Below are positions 37,042 to 46,494 of a DNA stretch of 64,000 nt, in pieces. The position numbers and the translations under genes are program-made. The stretch is from NCBI GenBank assembly GCA_944321165.1, contig CALUKE010000009.1, forward strand, positions 1 through 64,000. Reading direction: 5' to 3'. The notes under the pieces were generated by a model. It was given only the letters and a program-made list of their open reading frames with translations, was not told where the DNA came from and did not search any database. The first letter of the stretch is position 1; each line of letters begins with the position of its first letter. The DNA comes from an uncultured Odoribacter sp. GTDB lineage: Bacteria > Bacteroidota > Bacteroidia > Bacteroidales > Marinifilaceae.

Positions 37042-37049
37042 TACATTTG
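37042..37049 (+). promoter_or_regulatory. -7 element for the metalloprotease gene
   Basis: TACATTTG matches TAnnTTTG, 22 bp upstream of the ATG at 37072. Confidence 0.45.
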
Positions 37050-37071
37050 TCTGAAAATAAAAAAGAATCCG

Positions 37072-38286
37072 ATGAAAATGAAAGCTATCATATTGCTGTT
37101 GTTCACCCTATTGGGTGTTGCCTCCTGCATTACCGACCATCCTTCTCCCCAGGTATTGAAAGTATCTGAAGACCTGCTTCGTTTTTCAGGTAACGGAGGT
37201 GCCTGGCGCCTGACCATCAACAGCAACTGCGACTGGCAAATCACGGGTGGAGACAGCTGGTGTACACCGGATACGACCGCCGGATCGAAAACCATGGACA
37301 TACTGGTCAGCGTCGATACCAACGACACCCACAGTGAACGCAGTACCTCCCTGACTTTCACCTGCGAACAGAAACAGGTCGATATTCATATTTATCAGGA
37401 TACGACAGGAAACAACTACTATTACGAACTGCCGGTTATCTTCCACCTATTCTATGCAGAACCTACGGATTCTTTACAAAATGCCTCCCAGGAAATATTC
37501 AACCGGATGATAGAAGAATGCAATCGTTTATACAATACAAGTACAAACAGCGTAGCCATGAACCTGAAACTGGTAGCAGCCACAGAAGATCCGCAAGGCA
37601 ACCCCCTGGCAGAACCCGGTATCGAACGGACCCTGAAAACCCCTTCTGCCGTCATGAGCTGCGAAAGTTTTATGAGTGAATCCAATACGGAATACAGTTC
37701 TTTTCTGTGGGATCTAAACAAATACATCAATGTCTTTGTTTATACCTTTACCGAAACGAGTACTGCCGGAATCTCCCATCTGCCTTATACCCCCAGGGAA
37801 AACAGTCTCGTTGGCTTGCAGGCAAACAACTATTACTTTTCGAATCAGCCGACTTATCCCCACTGCATTTCCATCAACAACACCTATATTACCCAAGAAG
37901 ATGCCTATATCACCCTGGCACATGAATTAGGACACTATTTGGGCCTGTTCCATGTATTCTCAGAAAATGGATGCGACGAATCCGATTACTGCGACGATAC
38001 CCCCAACTACAACCGGAATACCTACCTGGAATGGCTGCAGACCCTTACACCGCCTTATAATTTCCAAGAAGTTATCCAAAGAACCAGTTGCGACGGTGAA
38101 GCCAGTTATATTTCCACCAATATCATGGATTATTATTACTCGTATCAGGATCGGTTCACTGCCCAACAATACAGTCGGGTACGGCATGTATTGGAAAACA
38201 GTCCGCTGATTCCCGGACCGAAGAACATCGCCACCACCAAAGCCGCTCCGGACGACATCATTCCGGAAGTCAGAGCCATTCGCTAA
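37072..38286 (+). CDS. Zinc-dependent metalloproteinase lipoprotein with BACON domain
   Basis: A 404-residue secreted lipoprotein. The signal peptide ends in LGVASC, giving a lipobox Cys19-like acylation site. Residues about 28-110 resemble a BACON domain, often mucin- or carbohydrate-binding in Bacteroidota. The catalytic domain has the metzincin motif HELGHYLGLFH (His284, Glu285, His288, His294) and a Met-turn NIMDYYY, as in pappalysin/cytophagalysin (M43B). It probably degrades host or dietary proteins at the cell surface. Confidence 0.88.
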   Translation: MKMKAIILLLFTLLGVASCITDHPSPQVLKVSEDLLRFSGNGGAWRLTINSNCDWQITGGDSWCTPDTTAGSKTMDILVSVDTNDTHSERSTSLTFTCEQKQVDIHIYQDTTGNNYYYELPVIFHLFYAEPTDSLQNASQEIFNRMIEECNRLYNTSTNSVAMNLKLVAATEDPQGNPLAEPGIERTLKTPSAVMSCESFMSESNTEYSSFLWDLNKYINVFVYTFTETSTAGISHLPYTPRENSLVGLQANNYYFSNQPTYPHCISINNTYITQEDAYITLAHELGHYLGLFHVFSENGCDESDYCDDTPNYNRNTYLEWLQTLTPPYNFQEVIQRTSCDGEASYISTNIMDYYYSYQDRFTAQQYSRVRHVLENSPLIPGPKNIATTKAAPDDIIPEVRAIR

Positions 38287-38302
38287 AAACGCCTGACCGA
38301 AT

Positions 38303-39178
38303 TTATTTTCTCCGCTGCTGCCACAATTGGTAGCTGTTAATCATATTTTGCCACAATACATAGGAAGCCGGGGCAATAGATGCCAGAGAATCCAAATACA
38401 CCTGAGCCATCCAGATGGCAAGAATCGTATTTTTCTGTCCCAATCCCTGTCCGCCAGACACCGGATCCCCATATTTCCGACCGATGAAACGCCCCATCGC
38501 AAATTGAAGGACACAAATCAGCAACGCCAGCGCAGCCATCCACCACTCTTCCGTTACATTCACATTTTCCTGATGAACGATAAAATAAACCGTTTTTCCG
38601 GTCACAATGGTAAGCCCCAGAGCCCAGAGATAAAAAGAAAGAATCTGCAGTTTTTTCAACTGCCGGTGCAAAACCGGTAAACCTTTCTCCAACAGCAAAG
38701 CCAGCCCGAAAGGCAAAACCAGAATAGGCATCACCTGCCGACAAATATACCAGACAGACTGCCAGAAAGTCATTGCAGACAGTCCTCCCAAGCAGGTAAA
38801 AATCAAGGGAGAGACCAAAGCCACCACCAGACTGCTGATCAGCGTATAAGCGGCCAGACAGGCGACACTCCCGCCCAACATGCCTGTAATTACGGCCGCA
38901 GCCGTCGCCGTGGGCGCCAAAACACAGATCATACACCCCTGAGCAACCACCGGATCGAACCACACCAATCCGGCATATACCAACAGACAACCCACCACCT
39001 GTATTAATAGCAGCCAAATATGCAAACGACTGAATTTCAAATCCCGAAAAGATAATTTACAGTAAGTGATAAACAACATGCTGAAAATCAAACAAGGAGT
39101 CAAAAAAGACAGCAAATAAAAAAAGTCATAAAAGAAAGCCCCCGTCAGCATGGCCAACGGAAGCATCAGTGTTTTCAT
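38303..39178 (-). CDS. Bile acid:sodium symporter (BASS) family-like transporter
   Basis: A 291-residue membrane protein with about nine hydrophobic helices. CVLAPTATAAAVITGMLGG (about 86-104) is close to the BASS-family crossover motif. The family carries bile acids, pantoate, pyruvate or other organic anions, so a bile-acid role is not implied. I use the ATG at 39178, since the longer frame begins with GTG. It is the third gene of an operon with purF-like and nitroreductase genes. Confidence 0.75.
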   Translation of the reverse strand: MKTLMLPLAMLTGAFFYDFFYLLSFLTPCLIFSMLFITYCKLSFRDLKFSRLHIWLLLIQVVGCLLVYAGLVWFDPVVAQGCMICVLAPTATAAAVITGMLGGSVACLAAYTLISSLVVALVSPLIFTCLGGLSAMTFWQSVWYICRQVMPILVLPFGLALLLEKGLPVLHRQLKKLQILSFYLWALGLTIVTGKTVYFIVHQENVNVTEEWWMAALALLICVLQFAMGRFIGRKYGDPVSGGQGLGQKNTILAIWMAQVYLDSLASIAPASYVLWQNMINSYQLWQQRRK

Positions 39179-39224
39179 TCTCTGTAACACAACACGTTTG
39201 ATTTATGAAAAACTAAATATCCGA

Positions 39225-39818
39225 TCATTTTCCCTTACAAGGGTATCCAATCGGATGATTCATCAACAAATGCTGAGAAGAATTCAGATTCAACGCTTTG
39301 CGCAATTCCGGCTCATTCATGGTCACCCGGGGAACCGTCGCCAGACCGGCAGCTGTACAAAACAAAGAAATATTCTCAGAAACGCAACCGGCATCCATGG
39401 CAGACATCAAAAGTTTCCGCTGGCTATCCCCACCCTGCAAACGGGATAAATCGGCCACCAACAACAAAAACAAAGGAGCCGTCAACAAAGACTGCTGGTG
39501 AATAATCCAAGGACGGACATCCTCCTCACTCACCATCACCAACTGCCTGGCTGCCGGTTCATACAAATAAGCCCCTTCCTTCCGACAAACATACAAATCA
39601 ATCTCCTGAGCATTCATGGCCGAAGGAGCCGTTCGATAACCGAATTCCGGTCGATTGATGCCGTTCGCCGCCCACAACAAATCCGACAAATCACCCGACG
39701 ACACTTCCTGGGAAGCAAATTCCCGAACCGATTCCCGGCCTTCCAACGCTTTCATCAAACTCATTCCGCGTCCCCGCGAAACAGCCTCCAGTTTTATCAC
39801 TTTCATTTCTTTTTTCAT
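39225..39818 (-). CDS. Nitroreductase-family protein (SagB/ThcOx type)
   Basis: A 197-residue FMN-dependent oxidoreductase. LEGRESVREFASQEVS (about 24-39) is the nitroreductase N-terminal motif, LLWAANGINRP and RTAPSAMNAQEI (about 48-73) fit the SagB-type subfamily, and the C-terminal HPIGYPCKG is the flavin-proximal loop. It reduces nitro compounds or oxidises peptide heterocycles in relatives; the substrate is unknown. It lies 12 bp after the amidophosphoribosyltransferase gene. Confidence 0.82.
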   Translation of the reverse strand: MKKEMKVIKLEAVSRGRGMSLMKALEGRESVREFASQEVSSGDLSDLLWAANGINRPEFGYRTAPSAMNAQEIDLYVCRKEGAYLYEPAARQLVMVSEEDVRPWIIHQQSLLTAPLFLLLVADLSRLQGGDSQRKLLMSAMDAGCVSENISLFCTAAGLATVPRVTMNEPELRKALNLNSSQHLLMNHPIGYPCKGK

Positions 39819-39830
39819 CGCTTAATTATT

Positions 39831-41726
39831 CTATTGATCCTCCTTGGTCACTTCACTTTTTATTTTCTCGTACCACTGTACAAATGCTCTGTTTACCAGA
39901 GCATTTCCGCCCGGGGTCGGATAATTACCGGAAAAATACCAGTCGCCGGTATGATGAGGACAGGCCTTGTGTAAGTTGTCAATGGTCTGATATACCACCT
40001 GAATCTCCGAAGGACAATTTTCCGGAGTAATCATCCGGGCAATCTTCTCCGATATCTCTTTATCCGTAAAAGGAGCGTAGATATCTTTCACATAGTTGAC
40101 AATCCGTTCTTTCGGCCATTCCATCTGCTCCTTGCTCCGCCGATATACCTCGTCAATCAACTGTTCCATTCCCCTTTCCCTCAACAGAACGATGGCCGCA
40201 TGGAAGGCAATAAATTCCCCCATTTTCGACATATCGATTCCGTAACAGTCCGGATAACGAACTTGAGGAGAAGAAGATACGATCACAATTTTACGTGGTT
40301 TCTGACGGCACAGAATCTTGATGATACTTTGACGCAAAGTGGTTCCCCGAACAATGCTGTCATCTATGACAACAATCGAATCAACCCCTTCCCGAACCGT
40401 TCCGTAAGTCGTATCATAAACATGGGCCGCCAGATCGTTCCGGCTATTTCCCTCGGCAATGAAAGTCCGCAATTTAATATCCTTGATCGCCAGTTTTTCC
40501 GTCCGGATCCGTTTCGACAAAATCTCCCGGATCTGTTCACCACTCAGCTGCCCGTCCGACTCACAGATCAACTTGCTTTTCTGTTCGTTTAACCAGACCT
40601 CCAATCCATGCATCATACCATAATAAGCAATTTCCGCCGTATTCGGAATAAAAGAAAATATCGCATGTTCGACATCATAACCGACACTCTTCAGAATATC
40701 TTCTGTCAACAAACGACCCAGTTCTTTTCTCTCCCGATAGATATCGCAATCACTGCCCCGGGAAAAATAGATCCGCTCAAATGAACAGGGAGTTACCTTT
40801 TCAGCCCGATGAATGGTGCTTACTTTTATCTCTCCATTTCGCCGGACGACAATGCTCTGTCCCGGTTCCAATTCCCGAACCTCTTCGACGGACAAATCAA
40901 AAACCGTTTGAATGACGGGACGTTCAGACGCCACGACAATCACTTCATCACTGGCATAATAAAAAGCCGGCCGAATACCATGCGGATCCCGGAAAGCAAA
41001 AAGATCACCGCTACCGATCAGACCGGTAATCACATATCCACCGTCCCACAAAGCCGAAGCCTCCCGCAGAATCTGTTCGATATCGATGTTCTCTTCAATG
41101 GCATCATTCATTGCCTGCCCCGACAATCCTTCCGCTTTAAATTTCCGATACAGGCGCTCCACTTCGTAATCCAGCAAATACCCCAACTGCTCCAAAATAA
41201 TAAAAGTATCCGCATTATGCCGGGGATGCTGTCCCCGCTCTACAATGTAACGAAAAACCTCGTCCACATTGGTCAGATTAAAATTACCGGCCAACGAAAG
41301 ATTTCGACTCCGCCAGTTGTTGCGACGCAAGAAAGGATGCAAGTAAGAGATTCCCGAACGCCCGGTCGTGCTATAACGCAAATGCCCCATATACATCTCC
41401 CCGACAAATGGCAAATCAGCTACCGCCACTGTAGGATCCAACTTCCGGCATTCCGCCATCACCCGATGGACTGTGGAAAAAATCTCCTGAATCGCCCCGC
41501 TTCCTTCCGCCCGTTCCCGGAAAATATACTCCTCCCCCGGTCGTGCATTCAGTTTTACCGCTGCAATACCGGCCCCTTCCTGACCCCGGTTGTGCTGCTT
41601 TTCCATCAAAAGATAAAGCTTATTCAATCCCCACAAGGCATCCCCATATTTCTTCCAATAATAATCCAACGGTTTCAACAGCCTCACCATGGCTATTCCA
41701 CATTCATGTTTAATTGCGTCACTCAT
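39831..41726 (-). CDS. Amidophosphoribosyltransferase-like protein
   Basis: A 631-residue class II glutamine amidotransferase fused to a phosphoribosyltransferase. The N-terminal sequence places Cys9 (KHECGIAM) as the catalytic nucleophile after start removal, RGQEGAGIA is the amidotransferase substrate loop, and VVIDDSIVRGTTLRQSI is the PRPP-binding motif. It is longer than PurF (about 470-500), as is usual for a second Bacteroidota paralogue. The reaction would be the first step of purine synthesis, or a related one. Nitroreductase and BASS genes follow in the operon. Confidence 0.88.
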   Translation of the reverse strand: MSDAIKHECGIAMVRLLKPLDYYWKKYGDALWGLNKLYLLMEKQHNRGQEGAGIAAVKLNARPGEEYIFRERAEGSGAIQEIFSTVHRVMAECRKLDPTVAVADLPFVGEMYMGHLRYSTTGRSGISYLHPFLRRNNWRSRNLSLAGNFNLTNVDEVFRYIVERGQHPRHNADTFIILEQLGYLLDYEVERLYRKFKAEGLSGQAMNDAIEENIDIEQILREASALWDGGYVITGLIGSGDLFAFRDPHGIRPAFYYASDEVIVVASERPVIQTVFDLSVEEVRELEPGQSIVVRRNGEIKVSTIHRAEKVTPCSFERIYFSRGSDCDIYRERKELGRLLTEDILKSVGYDVEHAIFSFIPNTAEIAYYGMMHGLEVWLNEQKSKLICESDGQLSGEQIREILSKRIRTEKLAIKDIKLRTFIAEGNSRNDLAAHVYDTTYGTVREGVDSIVVIDDSIVRGTTLRQSIIKILCRQKPRKIVIVSSSPQVRYPDCYGIDMSKMGEFIAFHAAIVLLRERGMEQLIDEVYRRSKEQMEWPKERIVNYVKDIYAPFTDKEISEKIARMITPENCPSEIQVVYQTIDNLHKACPHHTGDWYFSGNYPTPGGNALVNRAFVQWYEKIKSEVTKEDQ

Positions 41727-42092
41727 ATTAAGTTATACTATCTTAAAATAATTATTTCCAATGCTTCAACAATACCCGCCTCCACTTTTCCATTCCATCC
41801 TCACCACCTCCCTTCAAAACGAATGGACAGCAGGAAACGATGTACTGCTTTAACACGGTAAAGATAACATTTTCTTTGGCATCTCCTTCATGAACACTCC
41901 CCTGTTTCATAGATCAAACAACAAAAATTATATATTCACAAAACATTCATTGCCTTTTCCTTTTTCATTTAAATGCCGGAATCATTTTCCGGTTCTAAAT
42001 ATTTTATATAAATTAACAACCGAAAAAATTCATCCATTCTTGTCTATCGGAAATGGATCAAATAAATATTCATAAATTACAATTCAAACATT
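41727..42092. other. Intergenic region, purF-like gene to hexosaminidase
   Basis: This 366-bp divergent region has a possible -7 (TATCTTTA, minus, 41859-41866) for the purF-like gene, giving a leader of about 125 nt rich in purines near the end. I recognise no riboswitch and no small gene. Confidence 0.4.
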
Positions 42093-43742
42093 ATGAAAAT
42101 TAAAAACCTACTCAGCTTGAGCATGTTTTGTTGTATTTTATTCTGTAATTGCAACACAACTCCTCCCCAGGAGGTAAACATTATCCCGAAACCGGTAAAC
42201 CTGGAAATCAAAGAAGGATGCTTCAGCCTCACACCGGCAACTGTAATCAATGTAGTTGCAGGCAGTGAAGATTTAGAGGCAGCCAACCGTTATTTCAGCG
42301 AATTGTTATCCGCTTCCCTGGGTGCGCCGCTTGCCATCACGGAAGGTACGGCCCAGAAAAAAGCCATCAATGTAACAGTCTCCCCACAATTAAAACCGGA
42401 AAGCTACGAACTGACCGTCGACCAACAAGCCATCCACATCACGGCCGGAAGCGGCAAAGGAGTATTCTACGCCTATCAGAGTCTGCGACAAATGCTGCCG
42501 GTGGAAATAGAAAACGGTACTCCGTTGAAAAAAATCAACATTCAGAATGTAAGTATAAAAGATGAACCACGTTTCGGTTACCGCGGTATGATGCTGGATG
42601 TTTGCCGTCATTTCTTCCCGGTCGAAGATGTAAAAACCTATATCGATATGCTGGCTTTGCATAAATTGGATCGTTTTCACTGGCACCTGACAGACGACCA
42701 GGGCTGGCGCATTGAAATCAAAAAATACCCGAAATTGATGGAAATCGGCAGCACACGACCCGAAACGGTCATTGGTCGGAACAGCGGAGAATACGACGGA
42801 ACTCCGGTTGAAGGCTACTATACACAGGAAGAAATCCGGGAAATCGTACAATATGCCGCGGATCGTTACATCACCATCATTCCGGAAATTGAACTTCCCG
42901 GACACGCCTCCGCAGCCCTCGCCTCCTATCCGTATTTGGGATGCACGGGAGGTCCGTACGAAGTGGAAAAACTCTGGGGTGTCTTCGATGACGTATTCTG
43001 TGCCGGCAAGGAGACTACCTTTCAGTTTTTCGAAGAGGTTTTTGATGAAATCATCCCTCTGTTCCCTTCCGAATACATCCACATCGGCGGAGATGAATGC
43101 CCAAAAACCAGATGGAAAAACTGTCCGGATTGCCAGAAACGAATTCGTCAGGAAAAACTGAAAAATGAAGCTGAACTGCAGAGTTATTTCGTACATCGAA
43201 TTGAAAATTATCTGAATTCCAAAGGCAAGAAAATCATCGGCTGGGATGAAATCCTGGAAGGCGGCATTTCTCAGACCGCCACAATCATGTCCTGGCGAGG
43301 AACCCAAGGAGGAATCCGGGCCGCCAAACAGGGCAACCAGGTAGTGATGACTCCGAACAATTATGTTTACCTGGACTATTATCAAAGCAAGGACACAGAC
43401 AAAGAACCGCTGGCTATCGGCGGATATGTACCGGTAGATACTGTTTACAGTCTGAATCCGACCGCAGGCCTCAACGAAGCAGAAGCGGCGAAAGTGATCG
43501 GCGTGCAGGCCAACCTTTGGAGTGAATACATTCCTCAATTCAGCCATGTTCAATATATGACCTTACCACGGATGGCAGCGCTGGCCGAAGTCGCCTGGAC
43601 ACCCAACTCACTGAAGGACTTTGCCGACTTTAAAAGACGAATTCCGGCTTTGATGAAAAGATACGAAGCCTTGAATTACAATTTTGCCCGTCATTTGTTA
43701 GCAACAGAAACACAAACGGCAGCAGAAACAGAAACAAAATAA
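42093..43742 (+). CDS. Beta-N-acetylhexosaminidase (GH20) lipoprotein
   Basis: A 549-residue lipoprotein; the signal ends CILFCNC with the acylated Cys near 20. A GH20b N-terminal domain (about 30-150) precedes the GH20 barrel, where WHLTDDQGWRIEIKKYPKL (about 192-210) and HIGGDECPK (H330 to K338) identify the active site: D334 positions the substrate acetamide and E335 is the general acid. It removes terminal GlcNAc or GalNAc from mucin or glycans. It stands alone and is followed by a terminator. Confidence 0.95.
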   Translation: MKIKNLLSLSMFCCILFCNCNTTPPQEVNIIPKPVNLEIKEGCFSLTPATVINVVAGSEDLEAANRYFSELLSASLGAPLAITEGTAQKKAINVTVSPQLKPESYELTVDQQAIHITAGSGKGVFYAYQSLRQMLPVEIENGTPLKKINIQNVSIKDEPRFGYRGMMLDVCRHFFPVEDVKTYIDMLALHKLDRFHWHLTDDQGWRIEIKKYPKLMEIGSTRPETVIGRNSGEYDGTPVEGYYTQEEIREIVQYAADRYITIIPEIELPGHASAALASYPYLGCTGGPYEVEKLWGVFDDVFCAGKETTFQFFEEVFDEIIPLFPSEYIHIGGDECPKTRWKNCPDCQKRIRQEKLKNEAELQSYFVHRIENYLNSKGKKIIGWDEILEGGISQTATIMSWRGTQGGIRAAKQGNQVVMTPNNYVYLDYYQSKDTDKEPLAIGGYVPVDTVYSLNPTAGLNEAEAAKVIGVQANLWSEYIPQFSHVQYMTLPRMAALAEVAWTPNSLKDFADFKRRIPALMKRYEALNYNFARHLLATETQTAAETETK

Positions 43743-43802
43743 AATCGGATCGACAGTTGGCCACATACAGGCCCGAACGAGCTGCCGACAAAAATCTATA
43801 CG

Positions 43803-43831
43803 GAAAAGCTTCCTTTTCAGGAAGCTTTTTC
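43803..43831. terminator. Bidirectional terminator between hexosaminidase and lpxH-like genes
   Basis: An 11-bp stem (AAAAGCTTCCT / AGGAAGCTTTT) with T runs on both strands overlaps the 3' end of the lpxH-like gene (stop at 43817). Confidence 0.75.
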
Positions 43832-44614
43832 AATAACACCCCGCAACGCAGGAGTTTTCTCTTCCAATCCCTCCTGATACTGGTATATTTCCCAATGTCC
43901 ATCCGGATACTCCAACAAAGCACTCAAGGATTCCACCCAATCTCCTGAATTCAAATAATGTATATTCCCATAATATACATCGGCATACTGATGAATATGT
44001 CCACAAATAATTCCGTTAAAATGCCGCCGTGCCGCCAAATCCGCCAGTTCCCGTTCAAAATCGGAAATATAGGAAACTGCCGATTTCACCTTGTGTTTGA
44101 TTGACTGGGAAAACGAATAATAGGCTTTCCCTCTTTTTCTGCGCCGTTCATTCAAAATCTTGTTCAGCCATAACAGAAAAGTATATCCGTAATCGCCCAA
44201 TTTTGCCAACCAACGCATATTCGTCGTAATGTGATCAAATATGTCTCCATGGGTCACATAATAACGTCTGCCGCAAGAATTATGGATATAATCCGCTACA
44301 ATCCGTATATTCAACAAGTTCAGAGGCACTACCTTATCCAAAAAATCATCATGATTTCCACGGACATAAATCACTTCGGTCCCATGATTTTCCATCATCT
44401 TCATGATCACCTTGATCAGATCCGTATAAGATTGTTTCCAACGTTCAAAAGGATTTCGCTGCAATTTCCAGGCATCGATAATATCACCATTCAAAATGAG
44501 ACGATCACAGTCCACACTTTTCAAAAAAGCAGTCAATTCATTTACTTTTGCATGCTCAGATCCCAGATGTACATCCGAAATCACTACCGTTGCCACCTTC
44601 AGTCTTTTCGTCAT
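43817..44614 (-). CDS. UDP-2,3-diacylglucosamine diphosphatase-like metallophosphoesterase
   Basis: A 265-residue calcineurin-like phosphoesterase. Metal-binding motifs run in order: ISDVHLGS (about 13-20), LNGDIIDAW, RGNHDDF, THGDIF and ICGHIHQ. This spacing suits LpxH-type enzymes that convert UDP-2,3-diacylglucosamine to lipid X in lipid A synthesis. It is cytoplasmic-face peripheral in that family. Convergent with the hexosaminidase gene. Confidence 0.85.
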   Translation of the reverse strand: MTKRLKVATVVISDVHLGSEHAKVNELTAFLKSVDCDRLILNGDIIDAWKLQRNPFERWKQSYTDLIKVIMKMMENHGTEVIYVRGNHDDFLDKVVPLNLLNIRIVADYIHNSCGRRYYVTHGDIFDHITTNMRWLAKLGDYGYTFLLWLNKILNERRRKRGKAYYSFSQSIKHKVKSAVSYISDFERELADLAARRHFNGIICGHIHQYADVYYGNIHYLNSGDWVESLSALLEYPDGHWEIYQYQEGLEEKTPALRGVIEKAS

Positions 44615-44930
44615 ATCATTTTATTTTTATCCATACAAAGAAAATCATTCGCTGTAACGAAAACATGGAGAAATCATGACATCTTTGTTACAAAATCTCA
44701 GTCAGCCCCTCAAAGCAACCTTCAAAATCTGAATGAGCAAAACGAAACCATTTGCAAGCATTCGCATATAATCATACAAATTCTTTCATTTTTCTGAAAA
44801 AGAAAATAAGATTCTGATAAAAAACTATCAAAAATATGAACCAACCAAAGCAAGAAATAAATATCTTTACAAGACCTTTGCAGCAAGTACATTTTTATTC
44901 AACATTCGGGAACAACCAGGAGGAAGATTT
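44615..44930. other. Intergenic region, lpxH-like gene to esterase
   Basis: This 316-bp AT-rich region has a weak -7 (TATCTTTA, 44862-44869) and a strong ribosome binding site (AGGAGGA, 44918-44924) in front of the esterase. I see no gene or RNA. Confidence 0.4.
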
Positions 44931-45770
44931 ATGAAAAAAACAAGGTTTTTACATTGGTCATTCGTCATCTGTATTCTGATCGGATTCGTGAACAGTTCAC
45001 TGGCACAGACATCGGACACCATTTCAGTGTACAGCACTTCTATGAGAAAACAAATCAAGAACATGATCATTCTACCGGCTAGTTACCAGAAAAATACCCA
45101 GAAAAAATACCCGGTAGTATATCTGCTTCATGGCTATGGAGGCTGTTATGATACCTGGGCGACTTACACCAAACCCGATCTGGCACAAACAGCTTCCGAC
45201 TTTGAAATGATCATCGTTTGTCCCGACGGTTTGAACAGCTGGTATTGGGACAGCCCCATCAATTCCTCCTACCGCTACGAAACTTATATCAGCAAAGAAT
45301 TAACGACCTATATTGATACGAAATACAGAACCACCAACAATCGAACCGGTCGGGCTATCACGGGTTACAGCATGGGGGGACATGGAGCGCTATGGTTGGC
45401 ATTCCGACATCCGGACATTTTCGGGGCATGCGGTTCTATCAGTGGTGGCGTTGACATACGGCCCTTCCCGGAAAACTGGGAAATAAAAAAACAACTTGGT
45501 AACTATGCCGACAATCCCCAGCGCTGGAACGAATATACTGTTATCAACCAAATTCCGTATAACAGCAACTCAGGCCTTTTGGCCATCATCATTGACTGTG
45601 GATATTATGACTTTTTTTACAATGTGAATCAAAAACTGCATGAAAAGCTCTGTTATTTCAATATTCCCCACGATTATCTGACACGACCGGGAGGACATAC
45701 CCACGAATATTGGAACAACGCCATCGATTATCAGTTATTGTTTTTTTACAAATATTTCCATCAGAAATAG
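44931..45770 (+). CDS. Secreted esterase, alpha/beta hydrolase (esterase D/feruloyl-esterase-like)
   Basis: A 279-residue exported hydrolase with a signal peptide (hydrophobic 9-25). PF00756-type fold: LLHGYGG (about 65-71), nucleophile elbow GYSMGGHG with Ser147, an Asp in IIDCGYYDFF and the His in RPGGHTHEYW. Family members cleave feruloyl, acetyl or other acyl esters, so it may unmask carbohydrate. The ribosome binding site is strong. Substrate unknown. Confidence 0.85.
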   Translation: MKKTRFLHWSFVICILIGFVNSSLAQTSDTISVYSTSMRKQIKNMIILPASYQKNTQKKYPVVYLLHGYGGCYDTWATYTKPDLAQTASDFEMIIVCPDGLNSWYWDSPINSSYRYETYISKELTTYIDTKYRTTNNRTGRAITGYSMGGHGALWLAFRHPDIFGACGSISGGVDIRPFPENWEIKKQLGNYADNPQRWNEYTVINQIPYNSNSGLLAIIIDCGYYDFFYNVNQKLHEKLCYFNIPHDYLTRPGGHTHEYWNNAIDYQLLFFYKYFHQK

Positions 45771-45779
45771 TCGAACTCT

Positions 45780-46493
45780 TTAACGGTGTAGTCCACATTC
45801 TTTGTGTTCAGGAGATTCCCACCACCAGCGTCCTGCCCGCAGATCTTCCCCAGGTTTGACGGCACGCGTACAAGGTTGACAACCGATACTCGGAAATCCC
45901 TGATCATGCAAACGATTATACGGTACTCCATATTGACGGATATACTCCCAGACCTCTGTTTCCGTCCAGTCAATCAAAGGATTCAGTTTCAACAATCCAT
46001 GTACCTCATCCCATTCCACGGTCTGATTCGTGGTACGGGTAACCGATTGTTCATGCCGCAGTCCGCAAATCCAGACCTGCAGGCCTTCGAAAGCCCGTTT
46101 CAGTGGAGTCAATTTCCGGACATGACAACACAAACGCCTTTTTTCGATACTTTCATAAAAAAGATTCACTCCGTGCAAAGCCACCATCTTCTCTACTTCC
46201 CGATAATCCGGGAAAAACAGTTGAATATGAATTCCATAGGCCTGATTCGTCCGTTCAATCAAACTATAAGTTTCCGGAAACAGCCGACCGGTATCCAAGG
46301 TAAAAATACGGGCAGAAGGGTCGATGCGACAAATCATCGCCGTCAACACCTGATCTTCAATTCCCAGACTCGAAGCCAAAGCAATCTTTCCTTTATACTC
46401 TTTCAGAAAATATTCCAATACCCCCTCCGCTTTTTTCTTCCGAAAAAAAGTGTTCAAGCGGACGGCGACTTCTTTCATTTCAACGGGTTCCAT
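45780..46493 (-). CDS. cysH: Assimilatory phosphosulfate/adenylylsulfate reductase CysH
   Basis: A 237-residue cytoplasmic enzyme reducing activated sulfate (APS, or PAPS) to sulfite. It has SSLGIEDQVL and the FTLDTGRLFPET loop (64-75), iron-sulfur ligands C122-C123 and C205-C208, and the catalytic Cys233 in ECGLHR. The four cluster cysteines favour the APS-reductase type. Its ATG is 1 bp after the stop of the PstB-like gene, so it is in the same operon as the ABC transporter. No other cys genes are in the window. Confidence 0.92.
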   Translation of the reverse strand: MEPVEMKEVAVRLNTFFRKKKAEGVLEYFLKEYKGKIALASSLGIEDQVLTAMICRIDPSARIFTLDTGRLFPETYSLIERTNQAYGIHIQLFFPDYREVEKMVALHGVNLFYESIEKRRLCCHVRKLTPLKRAFEGLQVWICGLRHEQSVTRTTNQTVEWDEVHGLLKLNPLIDWTETEVWEYIRQYGVPYNRLHDQGFPSIGCQPCTRAVKPGEDLRAGRWWWESPEHKECGLHR

Positions 46494-46494
46494 A

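Noticed and set aside
42390-43553. Minus-strand open frame of 387 codons opposite the hexosaminidase
   Set aside because: It is the antisense shadow of a well-supported GH20 gene and no motif is recognised.
44676-44691. ATGAC and GTTAC with 11-bp spacing near lpxH-like gene
   Set aside because: Only one of the two halves matches GTTAC, and no -7 element lies at the distance seen at the three Pho-box promoters.
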